Positions 1 to 8,386 of a stretch of 64,000 bases of DNA are shown one piece after another. A program made the position numbers and the translations under genes. The notes under the pieces are model-generated. The model saw only the letters and a list, made by a program, of their open reading frames with translations, ran no database searches and was not told the origin of the DNA. How positions within the stretch are numbered: position 1 is the stretch's first letter; each line of letters starts with the position of its first letter. The stretch comes from Microbacterium laevaniformans (lineage in GTDB: Bacteria > Actinomycetota > Actinomycetes > Actinomycetales > Microbacteriaceae), in assembly GCF_016907555.1 (NCBI RefSeq), contig NZ_JAFBCE010000001.1, positions 310,001 through 374,000 on the forward strand, in the 5' to 3' direction.

Positions 1-377
1 ATCTGGTGAAGCTGAGCGACGAAGATGCTGCGTGGCTGTATCCGGGGTTGGATGCCGAGGCCGTGCTGCATCAGATTGCAGCCTACGGGCCGCGCCTGAC
101 GGTCATGACGCGCGGTGGCGAGGGAGCGATCGGGCTCGGGCCCGGCGGCGTGAGCGCCGTCGATGCGCTGCCTGTCACGGTCGCCGACACGATCGGCGCC
201 GGCGACGCGTACATGGCGAGCCTCATCTCCAGCGCGCTGGACGATCCCGCGATCTTCGAAGACGCCGCCTCGTTCGCCGCGGCCCTTCGCCGTGCCGCCG
301 TCACCGCCGGCATCACCGTCTCGCGCGCCGGTGCGAACCCGCCCACCCGTGCCGAGGTGGACGAGCGCCTCGGCTGA
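1..377 (+). CDS. PfkB-family sugar kinase, C-terminal part (5' end outside window)
   Basis: This is the C-terminal part of a ribokinase/PfkB-family carbohydrate kinase; the reading frame is open from the first base, so the start lies upstream. The signature DTIGAGDAYMAS is the PfkB second motif, carrying the catalytic Asp and the glycine-rich anion hole of the family. The preceding stretch MTRGGEGAIG matches the ATP-binding strand-turn of these kinases. Members phosphorylate fructose, ribose, adenosine or related sugars in the cytoplasm; the substrate cannot be read from this fragment. The next gene begins 43 bases after the stop. Confidence 0.85.
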   Translation, partial: LVKLSDEDAAWLYPGLDAEAVLHQIAAYGPRLTVMTRGGEGAIGLGPGGVSAVDALPVTVADTIGAGDAYMASLISSALDDPAIFEDAASFAAALRRAAVTAGITVSRAGANPPTRAEVDERLG

Positions 378-420
378 GCCCGGCCATGTACGTCCACACC
401 CAGAAGAGAGGTCCCCTGTC

Positions 421-732
421 ATGACCGTCGTCGTCACCGCCGTCTTCCACCCCGTCGAGGGCCAGCGCCCCGCACTCATCGAGGCGCTCAGCGCCGCCAT
501 GCCCGCCGTCCACGCCGAGGAGGGGTGTCTGCTCTATGCCATCCACGCCGCCTCCGACGGGACGGTCGTGATGATCGAGAAATGGGCCGAGCCCGCCGCC
601 CTCGCCGCGCACGCGCAGGGCGACGCCGTGAAGGCCCTGCAAGCCGCCGTCACCGGCCTGGTGACCGGGCCTGCCGAGGTCGTGACGATGACTCCTGTGC
701 CGGCCGGGACGCCGTCCCAAGGCGCTCTGTGA
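421..732 (+). CDS. Antibiotic biosynthesis monooxygenase (ABM)-fold protein
   Basis: A 103-residue protein with the ferredoxin-like alpha/beta-barrel pattern of the ABM/YgiN family: an N-terminal strand, then EEGCLLY and the strand VVMIEKWAEPAAL followed by AHAQGDAVKAL, the usual position of the conserved His region. Family members are small dimeric quinol or polyketide monooxygenases, or dienelactone-like proteins without cofactor. The ATG follows an AGAGAGG ribosome site at 403-409. Its stop overlaps the GTG of truA (GTGA), so the two are probably co-translated. The substrate is unknown. Confidence 0.75.
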   Translation: MTVVVTAVFHPVEGQRPALIEALSAAMPAVHAEEGCLLYAIHAASDGTVVMIEKWAEPAALAAHAQGDAVKALQAAVTGLVTGPAEVVTMTPVPAGTPSQGAL

Positions 733-1604
733 CGACAGACGAGGTCGTTTCCGACTCCGCGGGAGGGATGCGGCTGCGCCTCGATCTCGCCTACGACGGC
801 ACGGACTTCCGCGGGTGGGCCCGTCAACCGGGTCTGCGTACCGTTCAGGGCACGCTCGAGACAGCACTGGCCCGCGTGCTCGGCGGCGATCCTCAGCTGG
901 TCGTGGCGGGTCGAACCGACGCCGGGGTGCACGCGGCCGGGCAGGTCGCCCACCTCGACCTCACCGATCGGCAGCAGCAGCGGCTGTCGTCCAGCCGCGC
1001 CGGCACCGCCGAGGCGCTGGCGGCCCGCATCAACGGGGTGCTCGGCGCCTATCCCGACGTCGTGGTGCACCGCACCGCCGTCGCACCGGACGGGTTCGAT
1101 GCGCGGTTCTCGGCCGTCTGGCGGCGCTACGAGTACCGCATCGCCGATCGCATCGCCGGTTACGACCCCCTCGAGCGCGTGCGCACGACCAGCGTGAAGG
1201 CCGCGCTGGACGTGGACGCGATGGATGCCGCCGCGCATTCCCTCATCGGTCTGCACGATTTCGCGGCGTACTGCAAATGGCGGGAGGGAGCGACCACGAT
1301 CCGCACCCTGCTGGAGTTCGGCTGGTGTCGAGACGATCACGGCATCCTGGTCGCGCGGGTCAAAGCCGACGCATTCTGCCACAGCATGGTGCGCGCCCTC
1401 GTCGGCGCCTGCGCGGCGGTCGGCGAAGGGCGGCTGAAGATCGCCGACGTCGCTGCGATCCGCGACGGGGGGGTGCGCACGAGCGACGTGAAGGTGCTCG
1501 CGGCTCGCGGTCTCACCCTCACCGAGGTCGGCTACCCCGCCGATGACCTGCTGGGCTCCCGCGCCGCGCAGACGCGCGCACGCCGCAGCCTCGACGCCGA
1601 CTGA
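729..1604 (+). CDS. truA: tRNA pseudouridine(38-40) synthase TruA
   Basis: TruA isomerises uridines 38-40 in the tRNA anticodon arm. The protein starts with a beta strand (LRLDLAYDGTDFRGWA) typical of the family and carries the catalytic aspartate in GRTDAGVHA at residue 64. FSAVWRRYEYRI and FCHSMVRALVGA are further family blocks. The GTG at 729 overlaps the previous stop; an ATG at 768 is a possible alternative start and lies just upstream of the conserved domain. At 291 residues it has the normal length for actinobacterial TruA. In many relatives truA sits after the rplQ ribosomal operon; here the preceding genes differ. Confidence 0.96.
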   Translation: MTTDEVVSDSAGGMRLRLDLAYDGTDFRGWARQPGLRTVQGTLETALARVLGGDPQLVVAGRTDAGVHAAGQVAHLDLTDRQQQRLSSSRAGTAEALAARINGVLGAYPDVVVHRTAVAPDGFDARFSAVWRRYEYRIADRIAGYDPLERVRTTSVKAALDVDAMDAAAHSLIGLHDFAAYCKWREGATTIRTLLEFGWCRDDHGILVARVKADAFCHSMVRALVGACAAVGEGRLKIADVAAIRDGGVRTSDVKVLAARGLTLTEVGYPADDLLGSRAAQTRARRSLDAD

Positions 1605-1681
1605 GCCGGACGGGTCCCGTCGTCAAGACGGAGCAGATTCCTAGGACCGCCGCTTAGGCTGAGAGCGACGGAAGGCGGGGG

Positions 1682-2371
1682 ATGAAGGTCATCTCGTACA
1701 ACCTCAACAAGCACAAGGCGGTCGGCGAGCTCGGCGAGCTGGTCGAGAGCACGGGGGCCGACGTCCTCTGCCTGCAGGAGGCGGTCTCCAGCGACCTGCC
1801 GTCGCAGATCGGCGATCTCCACCTGGCCGAGGCGACGGCACGCAACCGGCTGGGACTTGCGCTGTACTACCGGCGAAGCATCTTCGATGCGCGCGACGTG
1901 CGCGCGCTCGCGCTGAAGAAGTCGCTGCACGACCGTGTGCTCAAGCCCGCGGAGGAGCGCATGCTGGCGGTGCGCCTGCACGACATCGACCTCGGCCGCG
2001 AGGTGATCGTCGCGAGCTTCCACGCCGCTCCGCTGACTGCGCTCAACTCGCTGCGGCGCAAGCAGATCCAGGCCGCGCTGGAAGAGCTCTCCAGCCTCGG
2101 CCCCGACCTGCCGATCCTCATGGTCGGTGACTACAACTATCCGGTGTTCAAAGAGAACCTCGGCCAGCACGTGCGCGAGTCCGGGTATGAGCTCACCCTG
2201 AGCGATGCCCGCACGTACACGCGCTACAAGTTCTTCCGCGGCCACTACGACTTCGCGACGAGCGTGGGGTTCGACATCGCGACGATCACGACGCTACCGC
2301 AGGGGCGCAGCGACCACCTGCCCATTCTGATCACTGCCGAGCCGCGCGCCCTGGCCCCGCGCACACCCTGA
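1682..2371 (+). CDS. Endonuclease/exonuclease/phosphatase-family protein
   Basis: A 229-residue protein of the DNase I-like phosphoesterase fold. Visible family elements in order are SYNLNKHK (metal and substrate Asn), CLQEAV (metal-binding Glu), VIVASFHAAP (catalytic His strand), MVGDYNYP with Asp about 150, and RSDHLPILI with the catalytic Asp-His pair at about 211-212. All active-site residues of the fold are therefore present and the protein is likely a metal-dependent phosphodiesterase or phosphatase. No signal peptide is seen, so it acts in the cytoplasm. The substrate cannot be inferred. An AAGGCGGGGG ribosome site lies immediately before the ATG. Confidence 0.85.
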   Translation: MKVISYNLNKHKAVGELGELVESTGADVLCLQEAVSSDLPSQIGDLHLAEATARNRLGLALYYRRSIFDARDVRALALKKSLHDRVLKPAEERMLAVRLHDIDLGREVIVASFHAAPLTALNSLRRKQIQAALEELSSLGPDLPILMVGDYNYPVFKENLGQHVRESGYELTLSDARTYTRYKFFRGHYDFATSVGFDIATITTLPQGRSDHLPILITAEPRALAPRTP

Positions 2372-2455
2372 CCCTCTTTGTCACGGCCCACGATCCTGCG
2401 GCCGTGGGTGCCGCGGCGTAGCGTGGAGGCACCGATCCCAACGGAGGGACGAATC

Positions 2456-3307
2456 ATGGTCGAGAAGATCGTCGTGGCGGTGACGGGGGCACCCGTCTCC
2501 GAACGTGCGGTGCGATGGGCGCTGCAGCGGGCGCAGGCCGCTGCGCCCGGCACGCAGGGCATCGAGCTGATGTCGGTGATCGGGGGAGCGCTCGGCGCCG
2601 TCGGCGAGGCGGAGCTGATCGCGCAGGCCGTCGCCGACACCGAGACCGTGCTGGAGCGCCTGGCGGCGCCGGTGCGGGATGCCGGCATCACGGTGATGAC
2701 ACGGGTGGAAACCGGCAACCCCGTGTCCCGCCTCATCGACGCCAGCGTCAACGCCGCACTCCTCGTGCTGGGCAGCGATTACCGCGGACCGGGCGACGGA
2801 CCGGCGCGCGGCGCCCACGGCATCCGTATCGTCGCCGGGGCCGCCTGCCCGGTCGTGGTGGTGCCCGACACGGCGCTCGTCGGTCGACGCGGGGTCGTCG
2901 TCGGCGTCGACGGGTCCCCGGTGTCCGAGCATGCGCTGCGTTTTGCGGCGCGCGAGGCCGACCGCCTGGGCGAGCCGCTCACCGCGGTCAGTGTCTGGAC
3001 TCCCATCGAGGCGCCCCGCAACGGACTGGCCGTCTACCCCGAGATGTACCTGTCGAACATGCAGGCCGCCACGGAGGAGATGCAGGCGGTGGCCCTCGCC
3101 GGGCTCGCCGTCGACTTCCCGGATCTGGTCATCGAGCGCGTCGTGGAGCGCGGCTACCCCTCGCGAGCGATCGCCTCGCGGGGTCTGACCGCTCGCCTCG
3201 TCGTCGTGGGTACGCACGGTCGCGGGGCCCTCGCCCGCTTCCTGCTCGGCTCGATCAGCCAGGAGGTGCTGTCGCATCTTCCCGCGGTGACCGCGGTGGT
3301 GCGCTGA
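2456..3307 (+). CDS. Universal stress protein with tandem UspA domains
   Basis: A 283-residue protein made of two UspA domains, roughly residues 1-140 and 145-283. The second domain has VVGVDGSPVSEHALRFA at its start and the ATP-binding motif GTHGRGALARFLLGSIS near its end (the G-2X-G-9X-G-S/T pattern). The first domain has the weaker GSDYRG version, so ATP binding is likely carried mainly by the second. Tandem Usp proteins are common in Actinobacteria and respond to hypoxia, stationary phase or envelope stress. The ATG at 2456 is preceded by GGAGGG. A strong hairpin follows the stop. Confidence 0.9.
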   Translation: MVEKIVVAVTGAPVSERAVRWALQRAQAAAPGTQGIELMSVIGGALGAVGEAELIAQAVADTETVLERLAAPVRDAGITVMTRVETGNPVSRLIDASVNAALLVLGSDYRGPGDGPARGAHGIRIVAGAACPVVVVPDTALVGRRGVVVGVDGSPVSEHALRFAAREADRLGEPLTAVSVWTPIEAPRNGLAVYPEMYLSNMQAATEEMQAVALAGLAVDFPDLVIERVVERGYPSRAIASRGLTARLVVVGTHGRGALARFLLGSISQEVLSHLPAVTAVVR

Positions 3308-3324
3308 CGCCGCGTAGCCTGCGC

Positions 3325-3372
3325 ACAACGAGAGAGCCTTCCCGGCTGTGACCGGGAAGGCTCTCTCGTTGT
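3325..3372. terminator. Bidirectional hairpin terminator between convergent genes
   Basis: A perfect 21-bp inverted repeat (arms 3325-3345 and 3352-3372) with a 6-base loop lies between the convergent usp gene and the LPXTG gene. The arm ends in CTCTCTCGTTGT, giving a short T-rich exit on both strands. The position and symmetry support a terminator shared by both genes. Confidence 0.88.
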
Positions 3373-3386
3373 CGTTCTGGCGTGCG

Positions 3387-3893
3387 TCAGGCCTTGGTCT
3401 CCTGGCGGTTGCGACGCACCGTGGCGGCCACGGCGACGGTCGCACCGGCGAGGACGAGAGCGCCACCGCCGACCCAGATGCCGAGCAGCGACTCGCTGTC
3501 GCCACCCGTCGAGGGCAGGGTGCCGCCGCCGGCCTCTGACGAGGCGCGAGCGCCGGTCGCGGAGAGCGTCCACGAGGAGCCCGCCGGCGGGGTGCCGACG
3601 ACCGTCGCCGTGGCGACGCCCGACGAGTCGGCGGTCTTGGTGACCGTCGTGGAGCTGACCGCGAACTTGACCGCGGCGAGGTTGGGGCCGGTGACACCTT
3701 CGCCCACGAGCGTGAACGTGACGGTCGCGCCGGGCTGGAACCCGGCGACGGGAACGGGGCCCGGGGCCGTCACGGTGATGGTGACGGTGTCGGGGCCGGT
3801 CGGGGTGTAAGCCTGTGCCATTGCCGGGGCGGCGAAAACCAACCCTGCGGCGATCGCGACGGAGGCCGCGACCTTGGCGAAACGGTGCTTCAT
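3387..3893 (-). CDS. Small LPXTG cell-wall-anchored protein 1
   Basis: A 168-residue secreted surface protein. Residues 1-30 are a signal peptide (KHRFAKVAASVAIAAG, then AAPAMAQAY with an AxA cleavage site). The middle is one Ig-like beta domain rich in Thr and Val (DTVTITVTAPGPV). The C-terminus has the sorting signal LPSTGGDS, a hydrophobic span and the basic tail RRNRQ. A sortase would cleave between T and G and link the protein to peptidoglycan; no sortase gene is in the window. The sorting signal is almost the same as that of the gene at 9457-10026, although the ectodomains differ. The binding target is unknown. Confidence 0.88.
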   Translation of the reverse strand: MKHRFAKVAASVAIAAGLVFAAPAMAQAYTPTGPDTVTITVTAPGPVPVAGFQPGATVTFTLVGEGVTGPNLAAVKFAVSSTTVTKTADSSGVATATVVGTPPAGSSWTLSATGARASSEAGGGTLPSTGGDSESLLGIWVGGGALVLAGATVAVAATVRRNRQETKA

Positions 3894-4097
3894 GAGAGCC
3901 TGCTTTCGAATCCGGTCTGGGGGTACCTGATGATCCGCTCGTTCCGTATATCCGGTCTTGTTGCAGATGGGGGGATGAGAATGAAGCGGTATGGTGTAGC
4001 TGATGCTCTCCCGAGTATTGCCTAGGGGTCTGCCGGATTGCAAACTCTTGCGGTTTCCGATATGTAAATGTTTCGCGACGTGAAGGAGACCTGCCGG

Positions 4098-4718
4098 ATG
4101 GAACGCCCCGGGAGTGGCCGCCGTGCTCTCAGCGCCGCGCTCGCCGCGCTGGTCGTCGTGATCCCGCTGGTCGGTTGCGGGCCCGCGCCGTGGGCCACGC
4201 AGGCGACGACACCCGCGCCCGCTCCCACGACCGCCGTCCCGGTTCCAACGCCGGTCTCCAACGATCTGTCGGGCGGATCGACCCAGCGCACGCTCACGGC
4301 GGGTGCGGTCTCGGCAGCAGTGAACTACTGGTCGACGTTGCGGATGGACCGCTGGACGCCGGCGGCGATGAAGCCGATCAGTCTGTCGATGGTGACGACG
4401 ATCACCCCCAATGACGGGCAGAAGGTCTATCTCCAGCGCGCCACGATGACGGCGATCCCCGCGAATGCGTCGCAGACGTTCGCACCGCTGGATGCCCAGG
4501 TGGATCAGGCCACGGTCTCTCCCGGATACCTGGTGCTGTCGCCCTACAGCTACTCCAACACCTTCAATGTCGGCACGGTCCCCGCCGAGGCCACGTACGT
4601 CACGGTGCAGTTCGAGTACGACTTCCTCGTGCAGACGACGCCCACCTCGACCGAGTTCGCGAAGCAGACCGCGAGTGACACGCTGACGATCGCGATCGCC
4701 GCCCAGAACGGCGGCTGA
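4098..4718 (+). CDS. Lipoprotein of unknown function (first of a pair)
   Basis: A 206-residue predicted lipoprotein: a basic N-terminus, a hydrophobic stretch (ALSAALAALVVVIPLVG) and the lipobox LVGC at about residues 28-31. A Pro/Thr/Ala linker follows, then a mixed alpha/beta domain that I do not recognise. The ATG at 4098 has AAGGAG nine bases upstream; an earlier ATG at 4068 in the same frame lacks a good ribosome site. The overall pattern (a strand with VYLQRATM, a later VQFEYDFLV strand, then a short C-terminal strand) resembles the next lipoprotein, so the two are probably paralogues. It is probably in one operon with that protein and the GT2 synthase. Confidence 0.7.
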   Translation: MERPGSGRRALSAALAALVVVIPLVGCGPAPWATQATTPAPAPTTAVPVPTPVSNDLSGGSTQRTLTAGAVSAAVNYWSTLRMDRWTPAAMKPISLSMVTTITPNDGQKVYLQRATMTAIPANASQTFAPLDAQVDQATVSPGYLVLSPYSYSNTFNVGTVPAEATYVTVQFEYDFLVQTTPTSTEFAKQTASDTLTIAIAAQNGG

Positions 4719-4807
4719 ACGCGCCTTCCTCAAGATCGGGTAAAGACCGTGTCGAGGTTTTCCTGATTCGCACGTCCCGCCGGTGGTCCATAGATAGCGT
4801 GTGGATC

Positions 4808-5539
4808 ATGCTTCCCGCCCCCTCACGTCCTCCCCGCCTCCGCGCCCTCGCCGTCGCCGCCGCGGGCCTCGTGGTGCTGACGTCTCTGACCGGCTGCACC
4901 CAGATCGCCAGCGCCTTCAACAGTCTGCAGCAGAACGCGGTGTCCACGCCTGCCCCGCGCCCGGCGGTCACCCAGGCCGTCAGCATGCCCTACGACTCGA
5001 AGTTCACCTACGACGGCTCGGTGTCGCTGTCCACCGACGTCGCCGATGGGCTCGAGGTGCGCCTGGACGTCTGGGCCGCCGATCCGAAGCGCACTCAGGA
5101 GTGGGCACCCGACAACGACAAGACCTTCGGTTTCGCGGTCAACGTGGTCGATCACCGCGTCGATGAGAAGGCGGTGCTCACGCAGAAGCGACGTGTGTAC
5201 ATGTCGATGATCAGCATCACCTCGCAGGTGTCGCAGTCCACGATCGGTCAGCAGCAGATGATGTCGCCGTTCCAGTTCTCGGCCGACCCTCGCACCCTGG
5301 TGCCGTCCGACACGATGCGCTCCGACCGCGGCCTCCTGCTGAACACCTTCCAGGGCGGCCTGCTCGTGCCGACGACGACGATCCACCAGCTGCCGGCCGA
5401 CACCTACGGGATCACCCTCCAGTTCGCCTTGCAGGTGTGGGTGGAGGGCACCGCCAACACGGATACGAGCTTCCAGCAGCAGACCGTCTATCAGGTTCTT
5501 CCGATCGCCATCTTCTCCCCGACCACCCCCACTCAATAG
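4808..5539 (+). CDS. Lipoprotein of unknown function (second of a pair)
   Basis: A 243-residue predicted lipoprotein with signal segment ALAVAAAGLVVLTS and lipobox LTGC. A GTG nine bases upstream (4799) is an alternative start. The mature part contains repeated beta-strand patterns (VRLDVWAAD, KRRVYMSMISITS, ITLQFALQVWVEG) without a recognised domain. The layout is like that of the preceding lipoprotein. It ends 30 bases before the GT2 polysaccharide synthase, so a role as an extracytoplasmic partner of that enzyme is a reasonable inference but is not shown. Confidence 0.72.
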   Translation: MLPAPSRPPRLRALAVAAAGLVVLTSLTGCTQIASAFNSLQQNAVSTPAPRPAVTQAVSMPYDSKFTYDGSVSLSTDVADGLEVRLDVWAADPKRTQEWAPDNDKTFGFAVNVVDHRVDEKAVLTQKRRVYMSMISITSQVSQSTIGQQQMMSPFQFSADPRTLVPSDTMRSDRGLLLNTFQGGLLVPTTTIHQLPADTYGITLQFALQVWVEGTANTDTSFQQQTVYQVLPIAIFSPTTPTQ

Positions 5540-5569
5540 GCTGTTGTCCACACCGACACGAGGTACACC

Positions 5570-7105
5570 GTGAGCACGCCCTTCGACACCGGCCGGCAGG
5601 CCGCCGAACCGCAGTTCCGTGCGGCACCCTTCGGGGCACCGCCGGCACCGCCGGCGCAGCCGTACGGGTTCCCCGTGCCGCAGGAGTCCTTCCACGCCGC
5701 GGATCTCACGATCCCCGAGTTCGACGATTTCTCGTCGGTGCTCGAGCACACCAGCGTGCACCGCTCGACCATCGGGTGCGTCGTGCCGGCGTACAACGAG
5801 GAGGAGTCGATCGCCGACGTGCTGCGCTCGCTGCTCGGGCAGAGCCGTGTGCCCGACGTGATCCACGTCGTCGTCAACAACACGTCCGACGCGACGGTCA
5901 AGATCGCGTCGGAGTTCAGCGGTCCGCACGAGATCACCACAGAGCTGGGCGAGCAGTTCACCGAGGTGTTCGTCCACGACATCGGCAAGAACCCCGACAA
6001 GAAGGTCGGAGCGCTCAACTACGGCTACGCACTGGTCGAGGGGTACGACTACCTTCTCGGTGTGGACGGTGACACGATCGCCGACCGCCGGGCCGTCGAG
6101 TTCCTCGAGGGCGAAGCCGTCGGCGACTCCCGCATCGGCGGGATCTCTGCGATCTACTCGATCGATGACCGCCCGATCAAGGGCGTCATCGCGAAGTTCC
6201 TCATCGCCGGCCAGCGCACGCAGTTCGCGGCCTTCAACCTGCAGAACCTGTTGCGCGGGCGCAACATGGCGGTGCTGGGCGGGCAGTTCTCGATCTTCTC
6301 GACGACGGCGCTGCGCGATGTCATGAAGGCGAACCACCAGAACTCGCCCTGGGTGAAGGACAGCGAGGTCGAGGACTCGCTGCTGTCGCTGCAGATCAAG
6401 AGTGCCGGCTACCTCACCAAGATCAGCCCCTTCGCCCGCGCCGACGTGGGCGGCATGACCACGCTCAAGGGCTACGACGCCCAGCAGGTGAAGTGGACCT
6501 ACGGCGCGATCGAGCTGATGTGGCCGGGCCAGCGCGGTGACACGAAGGGGCAGCCGTTCCACCCGAACCTGCGCCTGCGGTGGTTCGAGAACTTCTCGAT
6601 GCTCACCAACCTCTTCGTGCGCGTCGCCTTCCTCACCCTGCTGATCGCCTCGCTCTCGATCGACGCGTTCGTCTTCTCACCGTGGTGGCTCATCCCGCCG
6701 GTGGTCGCGACGATGCTGAACCTGCGGGTCGCACGGGCGATGGAGACCTGCAACAGTCGCGATCTTCTCTTCGCCGGCCTGATGTTCCCCGCGGAGATCT
6801 TCATGTGGGTGCGCATCAGCCACTTCCTGCGGTCGTGGACGCGGTTCCTGTCGCGCAAGAAGGTCGACAACTGGGCGATGCAGGCCAAGGCCGAACGCGG
6901 CGGCGGCAGCATCGGCCACTGGGTGCCGTTCATCATGCTCGCCATCGTCGCGATCGCGGTCGCGGTGATCTGGAACATGCTCGACCCGGTGGTGCAGTCG
7001 GCGTTCCTCTGGGTGGGCTGGCCCATCGTCGGGGTGGTCACGGTCATCCAGACCGTGCTCATGTCGTTCCGGCTGTTCCGTCGTCACCAGGGCTTCAAGG
7101 TCTGA
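5570..7105 (+). CDS. Membrane GT2 family glycosyltransferase, putative polysaccharide synthase
   Basis: A 511-residue inverting glycosyltransferase with a cytoplasmic catalytic domain (about residues 55-330) and C-terminal membrane spans. VVPAYNEEESI opens the GT-A fold, GVDGDTIAD holds the metal-binding DxD-like motif, KDSEVEDSLLSL carries the catalytic ED, and QQVKW matches the QxxRW motif of processive synthases with Lys in place of Arg. At least four hydrophobic segments follow (around 345-395 and 445-505). The processive features suggest a beta-glycan synthase of the cellulose/poly-GlcNAc type. No PilZ domain or N-terminal membrane span is seen. A secreted GH6 glucanase is encoded about 1.3 kb downstream on the other strand, similar to the CslA/CslZ pairing known in Streptomyces. 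Confidence 0.82.
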   Translation: MSTPFDTGRQAAEPQFRAAPFGAPPAPPAQPYGFPVPQESFHAADLTIPEFDDFSSVLEHTSVHRSTIGCVVPAYNEEESIADVLRSLLGQSRVPDVIHVVVNNTSDATVKIASEFSGPHEITTELGEQFTEVFVHDIGKNPDKKVGALNYGYALVEGYDYLLGVDGDTIADRRAVEFLEGEAVGDSRIGGISAIYSIDDRPIKGVIAKFLIAGQRTQFAAFNLQNLLRGRNMAVLGGQFSIFSTTALRDVMKANHQNSPWVKDSEVEDSLLSLQIKSAGYLTKISPFARADVGGMTTLKGYDAQQVKWTYGAIELMWPGQRGDTKGQPFHPNLRLRWFENFSMLTNLFVRVAFLTLLIASLSIDAFVFSPWWLIPPVVATMLNLRVARAMETCNSRDLLFAGLMFPAEIFMWVRISHFLRSWTRFLSRKKVDNWAMQAKAERGGGSIGHWVPFIMLAIVAIAVAVIWNMLDPVVQSAFLWVGWPIVGVVTVIQTVLMSFRLFRRHQGFKV

Positions 7106-7144
7106 CGCCCCGCGACGAAGACCCGCGGTGCCCGTCGGCGATGC

Positions 7145-8296
7145 TCAGGCGGCGTGCTCTGCCGTCAGCCGGTAGCCCACGCCGCGCACGGTCTCGATGT
7201 AGCGCGGGTTGGCGGGGTTGTCGCCGAGCTTTCGGCGGAGGTTGGTCATGTGCGCCTCGATCGCGCGCTTGTCGGCCTCGCCCACGAAGTAGCTCGTCAC
7301 GTACGACTCTCCGCGAAGGACGAGGGTCAGGTCGGCCTTGCTGCGCACCCGCCGCTTGGACTCCATGAGGGTTGCCAGCAGATCGAACTCGGTGCGGGTG
7401 AGCACCAGCTCCTGACCGGCGATCGCGGCGACGCGCTGCTCCGGGTTCACGGCGAGATCGCGGTGCGCGACCCAGCCGGGCCCGGTGTAGGCGACCACCT
7501 CACCGGCGCCCCCCGTCGCGGCGAGGGCGCTCCCGGGCGACTGGGGCCCGACGCTCGAGGGCACGACGATCGGCTGCGCCGGCGCGGCGGGTGCGGCGGG
7601 CACCGCCGCGGACGCAACGGGTGCGGCGGATGCCGGGGCCGGCTGCTCCTGCGGCCGCGCACGCGCTGCAGAGGGCTGCACGCCGTCGAAGCCGTAGGGC
7701 GGGTCGGCCGGCGCGGCGGGAGGCCAGCCGGCGGGCTGGGCCTCGACCGGTGTCGGCCAGCCGGGGGCCTGCGGCGGATACCCGTAGCCTGCGGCGGGAG
7801 CCTGCGGCATCCCGTAGTCGGGCATGCGCTGCGCGCCCGGGCGCGCTCCCGGGAAGGACGGTCCGCCGACTTCCTGGCGGGGCGCGGACGCCTGCGGCGT
7901 GTTGCCCGCCGTGGCGCGCGGGCGGCGCAAGAGCGAGTCGATGCGGGCGCGCAGCTCGCGCGGACGGAACGGCTTCACGATGTAGTCGTCCGCGCCGGAG
8001 CCGAGCCCGACGACGACGTCGGCCTCTTCTTCCAGGCCGGTGATCATGATGATGAACGTGTCGCTCTGCGCGCGGATGCGCCGCGCCGCCTCGAATCCGT
8101 CGATGCCGGGCATGTTCACGTCGAGCGTGGTCACGAGAGGCTGGTAGGAGAGCACCGCCCGCACGCCGTCGATGCCGTTGCCGACCGACACCGTCGAGAA
8201 GCCCGCAGCTTCGAGCACCTCCACGATGAGGTGACGGATGTCGGGATCATCCTCGATGATCACGGCGGTTTTCATCGGTAGCGAAGGATCGGTCAT
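7145..8296 (-). CDS. OmpR/PhoB-type response regulator with long Pro/Ala-rich linker
   Basis: A 383-residue two-component regulator. The receiver (residues about 9-125) has the acidic pair EDD at 15-17, the phospho-acceptor in LDVNMPG at residue 59 and VKPF for the switch Lys. A winged-helix DNA-binding domain closes the protein (about 290-380; NLRRKLGDN and YIETVRGVGYRL are typical). Between them lie about 150 residues rich in Pro, Ala and Gln, far longer than the usual linker of a few residues. The ATG at 8296 has GGAGAG upstream; an internal ATG at 8275 lacks one. No kinase is adjacent; candidate partners are the histidine kinases at 13.0-16.4 kb. Confidence 0.9.
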   Translation of the reverse strand: MTDPSLPMKTAVIIEDDPDIRHLIVEVLEAAGFSTVSVGNGIDGVRAVLSYQPLVTTLDVNMPGIDGFEAARRIRAQSDTFIIMITGLEEEADVVVGLGSGADDYIVKPFRPRELRARIDSLLRRPRATAGNTPQASAPRQEVGGPSFPGARPGAQRMPDYGMPQAPAAGYGYPPQAPGWPTPVEAQPAGWPPAAPADPPYGFDGVQPSAARARPQEQPAPASAAPVASAAVPAAPAAPAQPIVVPSSVGPQSPGSALAATGGAGEVVAYTGPGWVAHRDLAVNPEQRVAAIAGQELVLTRTEFDLLATLMESKRRVRSKADLTLVLRGESYVTSYFVGEADKRAIEAHMTNLRRKLGDNPANPRYIETVRGVGYRLTAEHAA

Positions 8297-8386
8297 GGTC
8301 CCGGGGGCTCTCCAGTAGGGGGGGTGTGGAGCACGGTGCTGAGCCACAGTCTAGCCACGCGCCGCCGCGGTCGGATCGAGGCGGCG

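Noticed and set aside
3325-3372. Possible small RNA or attachment site at the 21-bp palindrome
   Set aside because: Position between two convergent stops and hairpin form fit a bidirectional terminator.
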